From Tatumella sp. JGM91 (GTDB lineage Bacteria; Pseudomonadota; Gammaproteobacteria; Enterobacterales; Enterobacteriaceae), in assembly GCF_018257575.1 (NCBI RefSeq), contig NZ_JAERJP010000003.1, forward strand, positions 16,499 through 80,498: 64,000 bases of DNA, given 5' to 3'. Positions 21,553-30,880 of the stretch are shown here, one piece after another; position 1 is the stretch's first letter, and each line of letters starts with the position of its first letter. Below the pieces are notes generated by a model, which saw nothing but the letters and a program-made list of their open reading frames with translations, did not search any database and was not told where the DNA came from. The position numbers and the translations under genes were made by a program.

Positions 21553-21578
21553 AGGCCGGAATTATTCCGGCCTTTGTC
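21553..21578 (+). terminator. Terminator after purA
   Basis: The stem AGGCCGGAAT/ATTCCGGCCT with a very short loop is followed by a T-rich tail, about ten bases past the purA stop. Confidence 0.75.
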
Positions 21579-21739
21579 TTTCCTGCCAGCGTTTTCCTTT
21601 CCTCCTGTTTTCTGATCCGGTTCATTGGTTGTTTAAATAATTCTCCGGCATCCTGAACTCTGGTTTATTATCAATATACAGAGGTTCCTTTTGCTTAATC
21701 ACTGCGCCATTTTTATCCGGCGAACACGATGAGGAAACA

Positions 21740-22183
21740 GTGCAGCTAACCAGCTTTACAGATTACGGTCTTCGGGCGTTGATTTTTATGGCAACCTTAC
21801 CGGAGCAGCAGATGACAAGTATCACTGAAGTGACGGATGTCTATGGCGTTTCGCGACACCATATGGTTAAAATTATTAACCAGTTAAGCCGCGAGGGCTT
21901 TGTTCAGACCAGTCGCGGAAAGCATGGTGGTATTCGTCTTGGCATGCCTGCACAAGCGATTAATCTCGGTGAAGTAGTACGAAAGTTAGAACCTTTACAG
22001 CTAGTGAATTGTGATGAGTGTGCTATTACCCCGGCCTGCCGCCTGAAAGCAGCGTTACATAGTGCAATGGAACAATTTCTGAAAGAACTGGATAACTATA
22101 CGCTTGCGGATATCGTTCAAAATAACGACAACTTATATAAAATTTTTATCACGGATGCCGCTGTGGTAAATACACATTCATGA
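21740..22183 (+). CDS. nsrR: Nitric oxide-sensing repressor NsrR
   Basis: NsrR is an Rrf2-family repressor whose iron-sulfur cluster is destroyed by NO, releasing hmp and other detoxification genes. The 147-residue protein has the Rrf2 winged helix ([20 protein letters not shown], then GKHGGIRLG wing) and the N-terminal Asp8 ligand. Its three cysteines are at 91, 94 and 100 ([11 protein letters not shown]). E. coli NsrR has them at 91, 96 and 102, so the first loop is two residues shorter here. The start is GTG at 21740 after GAGGAAA. It lies directly upstream of rnr, as in E. coli, and probably forms an operon with it. Confidence 0.94.
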   Translation: MQLTSFTDYGLRALIFMATLPEQQMTSITEVTDVYGVSRHHMVKIINQLSREGFVQTSRGKHGGIRLGMPAQAINLGEVVRKLEPLQLVNCDECAITPACRLKAALHSAMEQFLKELDNYTLADIVQNNDNLYKIFITDAAVVNTHS

Positions 22184-22197
22184 CATTGGAGGTACCT

Positions 22198-24702
22198 GTG
22201 TCAAAAGACCCTTTTCAGCAACGGGAAGCGGAAAAATATGATAATCCGATCCCCAGCAGGGAATTTATCCTTGCCCATTTAGATAAACGTGAAAAACCTG
22301 CTAACCGTGAAGAACTCGGCCGTGAGCTGGGTATCAGCGGTGAAGAACAGATCGAAGCGTTGCGCCGCCGCCTGAGAGCGATGGAGCGCGACGGACAATT
22401 AGTTTTTACCCGTCGTCAGTGCTATGCCTTACCGGAACGGCTGGATTTGCTGCGCGGTAAAGTGATAGGGCACCGTGACGGCTACGGTTTCCTGCGGATA
22501 GAAAATTCCAAAGATGACCTGTATCTGTCAGCTGAGCAGATGAAATTCTGTATGCATGGCGACATTATTCTGGCTCAGCCAGGAGGTTCCGACCGTAAAG
22601 GCCGGCGTGAAGCCAGGGTGGTGCGGGTGGTTGAACCCCGCAATAACCAGATTGTCGGACGTTACTTTGTCGACGCCGGTGCCGGTTTTGTGGTGCCCGA
22701 TGATAGCCGTCTGAGTTTTGATATTCTTATTGAACCGGAATTTACCCTGAATGCGCGGATGGGGGCAGTGGTTGTGGTCGAACTTGAAAAACGTCCGACC
22801 CGCCGCGCGAAAGCCATTGGCCGGGTGATCGAGATCCTTGGCGATGATATGGGCACCAGCCTGGCCGTGGATATGGCCCTGCGTACCCATGAAATTCCCC
22901 ACAGCTGGCCGGAAGCCGTTGAGCAGCAAATGGCTGCGCTTAGCGAGCAGGTTCCGGAGCAGGCGAAAGCCGGACGCATCGATTTACGTCACCTGCCGTT
23001 AGTCACCATCGATGGCGAAGATGCCCGTGATTTTGATGATGCGGTCTACTGCCAGAAAAAACGGGGTGGCGGCTGGCGGCTGTGGGTTGCGATTGCCGAT
23101 GTCAGTTACTATGTTCGTCCCGGCAGTGAACTGGACAATGAAGCTCAGCAGCGCGGCACCTCCGTGTATTTCCCTTCACAGGTCGTACCTATGCTGCCGG
23201 AAGTCCTGTCTAACGGATTGTGTTCACTGAATCCGCAGGTCGATCGTCTGTGTATGGTGTGTGAAATGACGATTTCTGCGGCCGGTAAACTGAGTGGTTA
23301 TAAACACTACGAAGCGGTAATGAATTCCCATGCCCGCCTGACCTATAACAAGGTCTGGAATATTCTGCAGGGGGATCAGGAATTGCGTGAACATTACGCA
23401 CCACTGGTCGGTGACCTGGAAGAACTGCATCGTATGTACCAGGTGCTGGAAACCTCCCGTGCTCAGCGCGGAGGCATTTCTTTCGAAACTGAAGAAGCTA
23501 AGTTTATTTTCAATGCGGAACGCCGTATTGAACGGGTTGAGCGTACGGTACGTAATGATGCCCATAAACTTATCGAAGAATGTATGATCCTGGCTAATAT
23601 TGCCTCAGCACGTTTTGTCGAAAAATACCAGGAACCTGCGTTATTCCGTGACCATGATCGACCTTCAGAAGACAGTATCAAGAGCTTCCGTACGGTCCTT
23701 AGTGAGCTGGGCCTGAGCCTGTCAGGGGGGAACAAACCCGCTCCGCTCGATTATTCTGAGTTGCTGGAAAAAATTGCCGACCGGCCGGATGCGGAAATGT
23801 TACAGACCATGCTGCTGCGTTCGATGAAGCAGGCGGTTTATGATCCGGAAAACCGGGGGCACTTCGGTCTGGCACTTGCCTCCTATGCGCACTTTACGTC
23901 GCCTATCCGTCGCTATCCGGATTTGTTATTGCACCGTGCAATCAAGTATCTGCTGGCGAAAAATGCCGGGGAATTACAAGCAAACAGTACACCGACCGGC
24001 GGCTATCACTATGATCTGCAACAGATGCTGCAATTAGGTCAGCACTGTTCAATGACTGAGCGCCGGGCTGATGAAGCGACCCGTGATGTTGCCGACTGGC
24101 TGAAATGCGACTTTATGCAGGATCAGGTGGGGAATACCTTTAGCGGTGTGATTTCCAGTGTGACCGGCTTCGGCTTTTTTGTACGCCTCAATGATCTGTT
24201 TATCGATGGCCTGGTACACGTTTCGACGCTGGATAATGACTATTACCGTTTTGATGCGGTAGGTCAGCGGTTGATCGGCGAGTCCGGTGCACACACCTAC
24301 CGGTTGGGTGATATTGTCGAGATCCGGGTCGATGCGGTACATATGGATGAGCGTAAGATTGATTTTGCGCTGATCTCCAGTAAGCGTCAGCCTCGCGGAG
24401 CAGGTAAAACCGCCCGTGAGAAAGAAAAACAATCGGCATCTTCTGCCGGTAAGCGTCGCCGCGAAACGGGGTCAGCAAAGAACTTTGAGGCTGACAGCAG
24501 CTTCCGCGCGGATAAAAAGAAATCAGGAAAAAAGCGTTCTGCAAAAAAGAAAATTGCGCAGAACAGCAGCCAGCCCGAAACTCCGGCACAACCGGTGAAA
24601 AAAGGCAAAAAAGTATCAGAGAAAACACGTAAAATCGCGGCAGCAACTAAAGCGAAACGTGCAGCCAGAAAGGGCAAAGCAGTCGCGAAGAAAGCTGACT
24701 GA
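22198..24702 (+). CDS. rnr: Exoribonuclease R
   Basis: RNase R is a processive 3'-5' exonuclease that degrades structured RNA and, with SmpB and tmRNA, non-stop mRNAs. The GTG at 22198 is chosen because a strong TTGGAGG lies seven bases before it and it gives the family N-terminus [13 protein letters not shown]; this gives 834 residues. Domains in order are an N-terminal HTH (about 20-90), two cold-shock domains, the RNB catalytic core with [13 protein letters not shown] (acidic metal ligands), S1 ([15 protein letters not shown]), and a Lys-rich tail from about 725. The gene follows nsrR by 14 bases. Confidence 0.97.
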   Translation: MSKDPFQQREAEKYDNPIPSREFILAHLDKREKPANREELGRELGISGEEQIEALRRRLRAMERDGQLVFTRRQCYALPERLDLLRGKVIGHRDGYGFLRIENSKDDLYLSAEQMKFCMHGDIILAQPGGSDRKGRREARVVRVVEPRNNQIVGRYFVDAGAGFVVPDDSRLSFDILIEPEFTLNARMGAVVVVELEKRPTRRAKAIGRVIEILGDDMGTSLAVDMALRTHEIPHSWPEAVEQQMAALSEQVPEQAKAGRIDLRHLPLVTIDGEDARDFDDAVYCQKKRGGGWRLWVAIADVSYYVRPGSELDNEAQQRGTSVYFPSQVVPMLPEVLSNGLCSLNPQVDRLCMVCEMTISAAGKLSGYKHYEAVMNSHARLTYNKVWNILQGDQELREHYAPLVGDLEELHRMYQVLETSRAQRGGISFETEEAKFIFNAERRIERVERTVRNDAHKLIEECMILANIASARFVEKYQEPALFRDHDRPSEDSIKSFRTVLSELGLSLSGGNKPAPLDYSELLEKIADRPDAEMLQTMLLRSMKQAVYDPENRGHFGLALASYAHFTSPIRRYPDLLLHRAIKYLLAKNAGELQANSTPTGGYHYDLQQMLQLGQHCSMTERRADEATRDVADWLKCDFMQDQVGNTFSGVISSVTGFGFFVRLNDLFIDGLVHVSTLDNDYYRFDAVGQRLIGESGAHTYRLGDIVEIRVDAVHMDERKIDFALISSKRQPRGAGKTAREKEKQSASSAGKRRRETGSAKNFEADSSFRADKKKSGKKRSAKKKIAQNSSQPETPAQPVKKGKKVSEKTRKIAAATKAKRAARKGKAVAKKAD

Positions 24703-24715
24703 TTCCCTTATTCAG

Positions 24716-24742
24716 GGCGCTTTCCGTCCCCCGGAAAGCGCC
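24716..24742 (+). terminator. Hairpin between rnr and rlmB
   Basis: An 11-base perfect stem (GGCGCTTTCCG/CGGAAAGCGCC) with a 5-base loop, followed only by TGTTATT. It may be a weak terminator or an mRNA-stabilising end. Confidence 0.5.
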
Positions 24743-24773
24743 TGTTATTAACGTCCAACCATTGAACTGAGTT

Positions 24774-25508
24774 ATGAGCGAAATTATTTTTGGTATTCAT
24801 GCCGTAGAGGCCTTACTGGAGCGTGACCCGCAACGTTTTCAGGAAGTATTTATTCTGAAAGGGCGCGATGATCGCCGTCTGCAACCGCTGGTCGCCGCAC
24901 TGGAAGCTCAGGGGGTTGCTGTTCAGGTAGCGACCCGCCAGTGGTTGGACAGCAAAGCCGAAGGCGCAGTTCACCAGGGGATTATTGCCAGCGTTAAACC
25001 CGGCCGTCATTATCAGGAAGGTGATCTGCCTGATTTGCTGGAAAAAACTGAACAGCCTTTCCTGTTGATCCTCGACGGAGTGACGGATCCGCATAACCTG
25101 GGCGCATGCCTGCGTAGTGCTGATGCGGCCGGAGTCCATGCGGTCATCGTACCGAAAGACCGTTCTGCTTCACTGAACGCGACCGCCAGGAAAGTCGCCT
25201 GTGGTGCTGCCGAATCGGTGCCTTTGATCCGTGTAACTAACCTGGCTCGTACCATGCGTTTGTTGCAGGACTACCATGTGTGGATTGTCGGCACTGCCGG
25301 CGAAGCCGACCACAATCTGTACCAGAGTAAAATGACCGGACCTATGGCACTGGTGATGGGAGCAGAAGGTGACGGAATGCGCCGTCTGACCCGTGAACAC
25401 TGTGATGAACTTATCAGTATTCCTATGTCGGGCAGTGTGTCATCACTGAATGTATCGGTGGCGACAGGAATCTGTCTGTTCGAAGCGGTACGCCAGCGTC
25501 AGTCATAA
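24774..25508 (+). CDS. rlmB: 23S rRNA (guanosine-2'-O)-methyltransferase RlmB
   Basis: RlmB methylates the 2'-O of G2251 in the peptidyl-transferase P loop of 23S rRNA. The 244-residue protein has an N-terminal substrate-binding domain and a C-terminal SPOUT trefoil-knot domain. Motifs are [21 protein letters not shown] (motif 1, with the catalytic Arg), [13 protein letters not shown] (motif 2) and [17 protein letters not shown] (motif 3). It follows rnr in the usual order. Confidence 0.97.
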   Translation: MSEIIFGIHAVEALLERDPQRFQEVFILKGRDDRRLQPLVAALEAQGVAVQVATRQWLDSKAEGAVHQGIIASVKPGRHYQEGDLPDLLEKTEQPFLLILDGVTDPHNLGACLRSADAAGVHAVIVPKDRSASLNATARKVACGAAESVPLIRVTNLARTMRLLQDYHVWIVGTAGEADHNLYQSKMTGPMALVMGAEGDGMRRLTREHCDELISIPMSGSVSSLNVSVATGICLFEAVRQRQS

Positions 25509-25584
25509 CTACAGCTGCTGTGCCGGGAGTGCTCCCGGCGTGGCACAGAATATTGCTTTACTCTGCCACCGGCCGGGCTGTCAG

Positions 25585-26052
25585 TCAGTGGCTGGCGGTA
25601 TAGTTGAAATCATCAGGGTGATTTTCCAGGCTGCCGGTAATGGCCGCATATAATACGGTTCTGCCATCAATGGATAATTTGTCACTCAGGTTCAGCCAGA
25701 GTAATTGCTCCGTATGACGTCTTTCATCATGACGAACAAATACACCACTCATTGTGCCTTCTGCCGGCGAGTAAAGCAGGGCGAACTGTTCGGCAGAGCA
25801 GTTATGCGGTTTACAGGCATAATATACCTGATACCGCTCACCGTTCAGCGTCACCGGCTGTGCCGGCGTTTCGGTCCCTCCTTTCTTTACCCAGTCAGGC
25901 AGATGTTGTCCTGTGACCAGCTGTGAAAATTGCTGACGGCCCTGCGGGCTATGGATAAGCGTATTTAAGCTGGTTTGCTGCCCTGCGACGGCCGGGAAAG
26001 TTACTGCCGAACAAAGGGTTGCAGCACAGAACATCCGGAATATCATCTTCAT
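25585..26052 (-). CDS. ivy: Vertebrate C-type lysozyme inhibitor Ivy
   Basis: Ivy is a periplasmic dimer that blocks C-type lysozyme by inserting its CKPHDC loop into the active site. This 155-residue protein has a signal peptide (cleavage near AVA-GQ), the inhibitory loop as CKPHNC (about residues 80-85), and the conserved C-terminal ITGSLENHPDDFNY. The start at 26052 has a strong AGGAGG ribosome-binding site. It lies alone and antisense between rlmB and the rpsF operon, a place without ivy in E. coli. It protects peptidoglycan from host lysozyme or from the cell's own lytic transglycosylases. Confidence 0.93.
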   Translation of the reverse strand: MKMIFRMFCAATLCSAVTFPAVAGQQTSLNTLIHSPQGRQQFSQLVTGQHLPDWVKKGGTETPAQPVTLNGERYQVYYACKPHNCSAEQFALLYSPAEGTMSGVFVRHDERRHTEQLLWLNLSDKLSIDGRTVLYAAITGSLENHPDDFNYTASH

Positions 26053-26211
26053 CTGTTCCTCCTGTAAAGTGGCATTATTATAGTCTGTTAGCGGTAGTGC
26101 CGCTAATCGCTGCTACGCCATATTATGGTGATGCAATCTTTGTCATTATTCGTGATTTAATTGCTTGAATTTCGCCCTCAGGGTCAGTATTATTACGCGT
26201 CAATTTTTCGG

Positions 26212-26291
26212 CCGCACTTAAACACGTTCCTTGCTTCCATGGGCCGCGGCTGACCCTGACAGGAGGCTGAATAATCCGTAAGGAGCAACCG
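26212..26291 (+). promoter_or_regulatory. rpsF operon leader, likely S6:S18 binding site
   Basis: The 80 bases before rpsF (from GCCGCACTTAAACACGTTCC on, with GGGCCGCGGCTGACCC and two purine-rich motifs, AGGAGG and AAGGAGC) look almost the same as the E. coli leader. S6 with S18 is known to bind the rpsF leader and repress the operon. Such conservation outside a gene fits that role; the structure was not folded here. Confidence 0.6.
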
Positions 26292-26687
26292 ATGCGTCAT
26301 TACGAAATCGTATTTATGGTCCATCCTGACCAGAGCGAGCAGGTTCCAGGAATGATCGAGCGTTACACTGGTGCTATCACCGGTGCAGAAGGCACGATCC
26401 ACCGTCTGGAAGACTGGGGTCGCCGTCAGCTGGCTTACCCGATCAACAAACTGCACAAAGCACACTACGTTCTGTTGAACGTTGAAGCTCCGCAGAGTGT
26501 TATCGATGAGCTGGAAACTAATTTCCGCTTCAACGACGCCGTTATCCGTAGCATGGTTATGCGCGTTAAAAACGCGGTAACTGAAGCGTCACCAATGGTT
26601 AAAGCGAAAGAAGAACGTCGTGATCGTCGTGAAGACTTCGCTAACGAAACCACTGATGACTCAGATGCTGAGGAAACTGAAGAGTAA
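26292..26687 (+). CDS. rpsF: 30S ribosomal protein S6
   Basis: S6 binds the 30S platform with S18. The 131-residue protein begins [20 protein letters not shown] and ends in an acidic tail ([10 protein letters not shown]) to which RimK adds glutamates in E. coli. It has an AAGGAGC ribosome-binding site and is the first gene of rpsF-priB-rpsR-rplI. Confidence 0.99.
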   Translation: MRHYEIVFMVHPDQSEQVPGMIERYTGAITGAEGTIHRLEDWGRRQLAYPINKLHKAHYVLLNVEAPQSVIDELETNFRFNDAVIRSMVMRVKNAVTEASPMVKAKEERRDRREDFANETTDDSDAEETEE

Positions 26688-26690
26688 TCC

Positions 26691-27243
<553 letters not shown>

Positions 27244-27282
27244 TCGGCCACTGTCCATTAACGACTTTGAGAGGATAAGGTA

Positions 27283-27732
27283 ATGCAAGTTATTCTGCTT
27301 GATAAAGTAACAAACCTGGGTAACCTGGGTGATCAGGTAAACGTAAAAGCGGGCTACGCTCGTAACTTCCTGGTTCCACAGGGTAAAGCTGTCCCTGCAA
27401 CTAAAACTAACATCGAGTTTTTCGAAGCTCGTCGTGCTGAGCTGGAAGCTAAACAGGCTGAAACTCAGGCTGCTGCCAATGCCCGTGCTGAGAAAATCAA
27501 CGCACTGGCGACAGTAACCATTACTTCTAAAGCCGGTGACGGTGGCAGACTGTTTGGTTCTATCGGCGCACGCGATATCGCTGATGCAGTATCTGCTGCC
27601 GGCGTTGACGTTGCGAAAAGCGAAGTTCGTTTAGCCGAAGGCGTTCTGCGCTCTACCGGCGAATACGAAGTTAATTTCCAGGTTCATAGCGAAGTAGTTG
27701 CTAAACTGGTTGTTAACGTCGTTGCTGCATAA
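27283..27732 (+). CDS. rplI: 50S ribosomal protein L9
   Basis: L9 binds 23S rRNA near the L1 stalk and reaches to the neighbouring ribosome. The 149-residue protein has the N-terminal domain [20 protein letters not shown], a long connecting helix (about 41-75) and a C-terminal RNA-binding domain. A strong terminator follows, ending the operon. Confidence 0.99.
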   Translation: MQVILLDKVTNLGNLGDQVNVKAGYARNFLVPQGKAVPATKTNIEFFEARRAELEAKQAETQAAANARAEKINALATVTITSKAGDGGRLFGSIGARDIADAVSAAGVDVAKSEVRLAEGVLRSTGEYEVNFQVHSEVVAKLVVNVVAA

Positions 27733-27747
27733 TTTGCAGTAATGCGA

Positions 27748-27776
27748 AAACGCCGGCCTTGTGCCGGCGTTTTTGT
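27748..27776 (+). terminator. Terminator after rplI
   Basis: The stem AACGCCGGC/GCCGGCGTT with a short loop ends in TTTTGTTTG, and A residues precede the stem. It may also serve ytfB from the other side. Confidence 0.88.
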
Positions 27777-27806
27777 TTGTACAGTCCGCCTGCATGACAG
27801 ACAGTT

Positions 27807-28349
27807 TTACTGCGCCCGGATAAAGCTGCCGTTGCTCTGACGGGTAAAAAGCACGGGTCCGTTGCTGTTATTCAGTGTCAGGGCTGTCACGGTGCCACGG
27901 GCATTAATCCGCAGCCGAATCTGCTGTCCTGCCTGTAAATTACTTAAAGGCTTATCTGTACCCTCTGCGTTTGCCATCGCAAACACATCACTGACCGGTA
28001 AATTATTATCACGGAATAGCTGAGCCAGCGTCTGCCCATCGCTTATCTGGTAATTATGCCATTGTCCCTGCGGATCATCTGACGAAGGGGCTGGCAACGA
28101 TGACGAGCTATCACTGCTATTATCCAGCTGTGCCTGCATTATCGCCTGTGAAGTATTCACGGACCGTTGTACCGGAAATTGCGTGGACTGACCCGGTAAT
28201 AAAAAACCCGTGATTATCAGCAACAGACCGATAAATATTCCCCAGCGGTGAGTCAGCGGCAGGGGATCCAGCCAGTGCAACTTTTCTGGCCATTGCCGGA
28301 TATTACTAATCAGTGAATCCGGACTGATATTTTTTTTCTGTTTCCGCAT
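27807..28349 (-). CDS. ytfB: OapA-family cell division protein YtfB
   Basis: YtfB is an inner-membrane protein with a periplasmic LysM-like OapA domain; E. coli YtfB binds glycan and goes to the division site. From the ATG at 28349 it has 180 residues: a basic cytoplasmic start, WLDPLPLTHRWG, one membrane segment (IFIGLLLIITGFLLPG), a Ser/Pro/Asp-rich linker, and the OapA domain (YQISDGQTLAQLFRDNNLPVSD ... LFTRQSNGSFIRA). AGGAC before 28349 and the distance to LDPLP agree with E. coli; an in-frame ATG at 28466 with AGAGAG is an alternative. It lies divergently from fklB, as in E. coli. Confidence 0.88.
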   Translation of the reverse strand: MRKQKKNISPDSLISNIRQWPEKLHWLDPLPLTHRWGIFIGLLLIITGFLLPGQSTQFPVQRSVNTSQAIMQAQLDNSSDSSSSLPAPSSDDPQGQWHNYQISDGQTLAQLFRDNNLPVSDVFAMANAEGTDKPLSNLQAGQQIRLRINARGTVTALTLNNSNGPVLFTRQSNGSFIRAQ

Positions 28350-28671
28350 AGTAGTGTCCTGTTGCGGGGTAATTAATTTGCGTATGGCTGCGGGGCGTGC
28401 GGCCCTCAGGACAGCGGCTACGCGGTTCCGGGTGACAGGGGGATTACGGCGGGCAAATTGGCCCATTTTGTCTCTCTTCTTACACAGATAATGATAGTCG
28501 CGATGCTGAACTGCCGTCGTAGTTATCACCGGCCGGCGGATATACGCACCTTAAGCTGACTATTGTTCATCTTTCAGAAAAAAAAGTCACCAGCAGCAGG
28601 TTCGGTTTTACCCCGGCGGCGTGCGCTGTTATGCTGCCGTTTCACTTTTTTAAGATAAATCAGGAACAGAA
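28350..28671. promoter_or_regulatory. Divergent promoter region ytfB/fklB
   Basis: These 322 bases hold no separate gene. The left 180 bases stay open in the ytfB frame and could code if ytfB starts at 28466 or 28529. The part before fklB is AT-rich near 28565-28585 and near 28645-28660, and probably holds promoters in both directions. Confidence 0.4.
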
Positions 28672-29292
28672 ATGACGACTCTTTCTTTTGATAGCGTTGA
28701 AGCACAGGCTAGTTACGGTATTGGTCTGCAGGTCGGGCAGCAACTGCTGGAATCAGGTTTACAAGGGTTACAGCCTGAAGCTTTACTCGCCGGCCTGCGT
28801 GATGCGCTGGAAGGAAATTCGCCGGCTGTCCCTGTGGACGTCGTACATCGCGCACTGCGTGAAGTTCATGAACGCGCTGAAGCGGTTCGTCAGGAACGTA
28901 CTCAGGTTATGGCAGCAGAAGGGCTGAAATATCTTGAAGAAAATCGTCAGCGTGAAGGCGTCAGCAGCACTGAGTCTGGTCTGCAATTCCGCGTACTGAC
29001 TCAGGGTGAAGGTGCGATACCTTCGCGTCAGGATCGTGTCCGCGTACACTATACAGGCAAACTGATCGATGGCACCGTATTCGACAGTTCTGTACAGCGT
29101 GGTGAACCGGCAGAATTCCCTGTCAGCGGCGTTATCGCGGGCTGGATTGAAGCTCTGACCCTGATGCCGGTAGGCTCGAAGTGGGAGCTGGTGATCCCTC
29201 AGCAGCTGGCATACGGCGAGCGTGGTGCCGGTGCATCAATTCCTCCGCTGAGCACTCTGGTCTTCGAAGTAGAGTTACTGGATATTCTGTAA
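28672..29292 (+). CDS. fklB: FKBP-type peptidyl-prolyl isomerase FklB (FKBP22)
   Basis: FklB is a dimeric cis-trans prolyl isomerase and chaperone. The 206-residue protein has an N-terminal helical dimerisation domain (about 1-95) and a C-terminal FKBP domain with [41 protein letters not shown] and the final [12 protein letters not shown]...[11 protein letters not shown]. No signal peptide is seen, so it is cytosolic. A terminator follows at 29310. Confidence 0.97.
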   Translation: MTTLSFDSVEAQASYGIGLQVGQQLLESGLQGLQPEALLAGLRDALEGNSPAVPVDVVHRALREVHERAEAVRQERTQVMAAEGLKYLEENRQREGVSSTESGLQFRVLTQGEGAIPSRQDRVRVHYTGKLIDGTVFDSSVQRGEPAEFPVSGVIAGWIEALTLMPVGSKWELVIPQQLAYGERGAGASIPPLSTLVFEVELLDIL

Positions 29293-29309
29293 TTCACTGC
29301 ATTAATCTG

Positions 29310-29336
29310 AACCGGCCACAGGGCCGGTTTTTTTTG
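29310..29336 (+). terminator. Terminator after fklB
   Basis: The stem AACCGGCC-ACAG-GGCCGGTT runs into eight T residues. Confidence 0.93.
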
Positions 29337-29506
29337 CCTGCGCCCGTAGACCTGGCGCGGGATGACGGATTCGCTCAGGGTGTTGTCAGCGATATCTGTT
29401 CCCGCCACCCTCTCTGCGTCAGCAGAGAAAATACGGTACACTGAAAAAACGACAACTAATGACGGCGCACTTCTCTGTGGGGTGCCGAACATGAAGGGGG
29501 TGAATA

Positions 29507-30247
29507 ATGCTGGAACAACTCTGTCAGTTAGCGAGAGCAGCCGGTGTGGAAATTATGCAGATATATAATGCCGAACAGCCGCCGGACATCCTGCATAAAG
29601 CAGATAATTCCCCGGTGACCGCCGCGGATATAGCAGCTCATCATGTGATCCTCGACGGGCTGAGCCGAATAACTCCGGATATTCCGGTGCTATCGGAAGA
29701 GTCACCCGTAAGCTGGCCAGAACGTCAGCAGTGGCAGCGTTACTGGCTGGTTGATCCGCTCGATGGCACTAAAGAGTTTATACGTCGTAACGGAGAGTTC
29801 ACGGTAAATATCGCCCTGATTGAGCAGGGGGTGCCGGTTGCAGGTGTTGTCTATGCACCCGCGACGGACCTGATGTATTTTGCCGCGGAAGGAAAAGCCT
29901 GGAAAGAAACACAGGGGGACCGCCGTCAGATTCAGGTGCAGCAGGCAAATCCGCCGCTGGTTGTGGTAAGCCGTTCCCATGCTGATAGTGAACTGAAAGA
30001 GTATCTGCAACAACTGGGAGAACATCAGACCACGTCTGTCGGATCATCCCTGAAGTTTTGTCTGGTCGCAGAGGGCAAAGCACAACTCTACCCGCGTTTC
30101 GGACCGACGAATATCTGGGACACGGGGGCCGGACATGCTGTAGCAAAAGCTGCCGGGGCGCATGTCACTGACTGGACCGGAAAAACACTGGATTATACGC
30201 CACGTGAGTCCTTCCTCAATCCCGGTTTCCGGGTCAGTGTGTTCTGA
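29507..30247 (+). CDS. cysQ: 3'(2'),5'-bisphosphate nucleotidase CysQ
   Basis: CysQ removes the 3'-phosphate of PAP and PAPS, which stops build-up of the toxic by-product of sulfate assimilation. The 246-residue protein is a member of the lithium-sensitive inositol monophosphatase superfamily with the metal motifs [18 protein letters not shown] (about residues 83-95) and [10 protein letters not shown]. In E. coli the divergent neighbour is cpdB, which is not present here. Confidence 0.97.
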   Translation: MLEQLCQLARAAGVEIMQIYNAEQPPDILHKADNSPVTAADIAAHHVILDGLSRITPDIPVLSEESPVSWPERQQWQRYWLVDPLDGTKEFIRRNGEFTVNIALIEQGVPVAGVVYAPATDLMYFAAEGKAWKETQGDRRQIQVQQANPPLVVVSRSHADSELKEYLQQLGEHQTTSVGSSLKFCLVAEGKAQLYPRFGPTNIWDTGAGHAVAKAAGAHVTDWTGKTLDYTPRESFLNPGFRVSVF

Positions 30248-30559
30248 CCATTCTCTCCCGCCGGACTGCATCGGCGGGCTAATCCTATTCAGCCCGCGGG
30301 GGCGCCGGCGTGCCCTGTGCTGTATCCCTTACCGGCTTGCTACGCACTTTTCTCTGCAACACCCTTAACTGCGGTACGGCCACTCTTCTGTGCAGTGATC
30401 ATCTTACTGACATATATGCCCGGCATTATATGTCGCCATCAGTTGTTAAATAATTGTGTGCTACTGCACAGATGTGATTTTTATACTGTATTAACATAGA
30501 TAAACAAAATATAAGACTAATCCATACCATTTTTATGGTTTATCTGATTGAGCAGTGTG

Positions 30560-30579
30560 ACAATTTACCGGTAAATTGT
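30560..30579. promoter_or_regulatory. Perfect 20-base palindrome upstream of ytfK
   Basis: ACAATTTACCGGTAAATTGT is identical on both strands and lies 60 bases before the ytfK start. Perfect symmetry with no loop suggests a dimeric regulator site rather than a hairpin. The regulator is unknown. Confidence 0.55.
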
Positions 30580-30590
30580 GGTCATAGCAG

Positions 30591-30612
30591 TGATATCCGG
30601 TTGCGGATATCA
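30591..30612 (+). promoter_or_regulatory. Hairpin in ytfK leader
   Basis: A 9-base perfect stem (TGATATCCG/CGGATATCA) with loop GTTG lies 27 bases before the ytfK start and 13 bases before its ribosome-binding site. Confidence 0.45.
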
Positions 30613-30639
30613 GGGCATCAGCAAGTAAGGATCGAAAGG

Positions 30640-30846
30640 ATGAAGATTTTTCAGCGATACAACCCTCTGCAAATCGCTAAATACGTGAAAATTTTGTTTA
30701 AAGGCCGCTTATATATTCGCGGTATCGGGGCTTTTGACTTCGATAAGGGCAGGTTGTTACTGCCGACTGTAAAAGATAAGCAGCAACTGAATGTGATGTC
30801 GGAAATTAACCGCCAGGTGCTGCGTTTACAGGCTGAGTATCGTTAA
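30640..30846 (+). CDS. ytfK: YtfK, SpoT-linked stringent response regulator
   Basis: E. coli YtfK binds SpoT and shifts it toward (p)ppGpp synthesis during phosphate or fatty-acid starvation. This protein has 68 residues, the E. coli length, starting [20 protein letters not shown] at the ATG at 30640. A TAAGGA lies nine bases upstream, so the open frame upstream to 30535 is not used. Conserved parts are the central [21 protein letters not shown] and the C-terminal helix [13 protein letters not shown]. It is convergent with ytfL. Confidence 0.92.
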   Translation: MKIFQRYNPLQIAKYVKILFKGRLYIRGIGAFDFDKGRLLLPTVKDKQQLNVMSEINRQVLRLQAEYR

Positions 30847-30852
30847 TAAAGC

Positions 30853-30874
30853 CAGGGCGCCGGAAGGCGCCCTG
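30853..30874. terminator. Hairpin between convergent ytfK and ytfL
   Basis: A 9-base perfect stem (CAGGGCGCC-GGAA-GGCGCCCTG) lies in the 34-base gap between two converging genes. There is no strong T-tract. Confidence 0.65.
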
Positions 30875-30880
30875 AATCAT

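Larger units (their letters stand above)
30248..30639 (+). promoter_or_regulatory. ytfK 5' region
   Basis: No gene lies in these 392 bases. A CCCGCC/GGCGGG hairpin at about 30258-30279 may end cysQ. The rest is AT-rich toward ytfK and contains two symmetric elements listed separately. The small frames here look random. Confidence 0.45.

Noticed and set aside
22528-22979. Long antisense frames within rnr
   Set aside because: They mirror the strongly conserved RNase R coding sequence and show no start signals.
30535-30639. 35 extra N-terminal residues for YtfK
   Set aside because: They would be read from the palindrome and hairpin; the ATG at 30640 has a ribosome-binding site and gives the family length.
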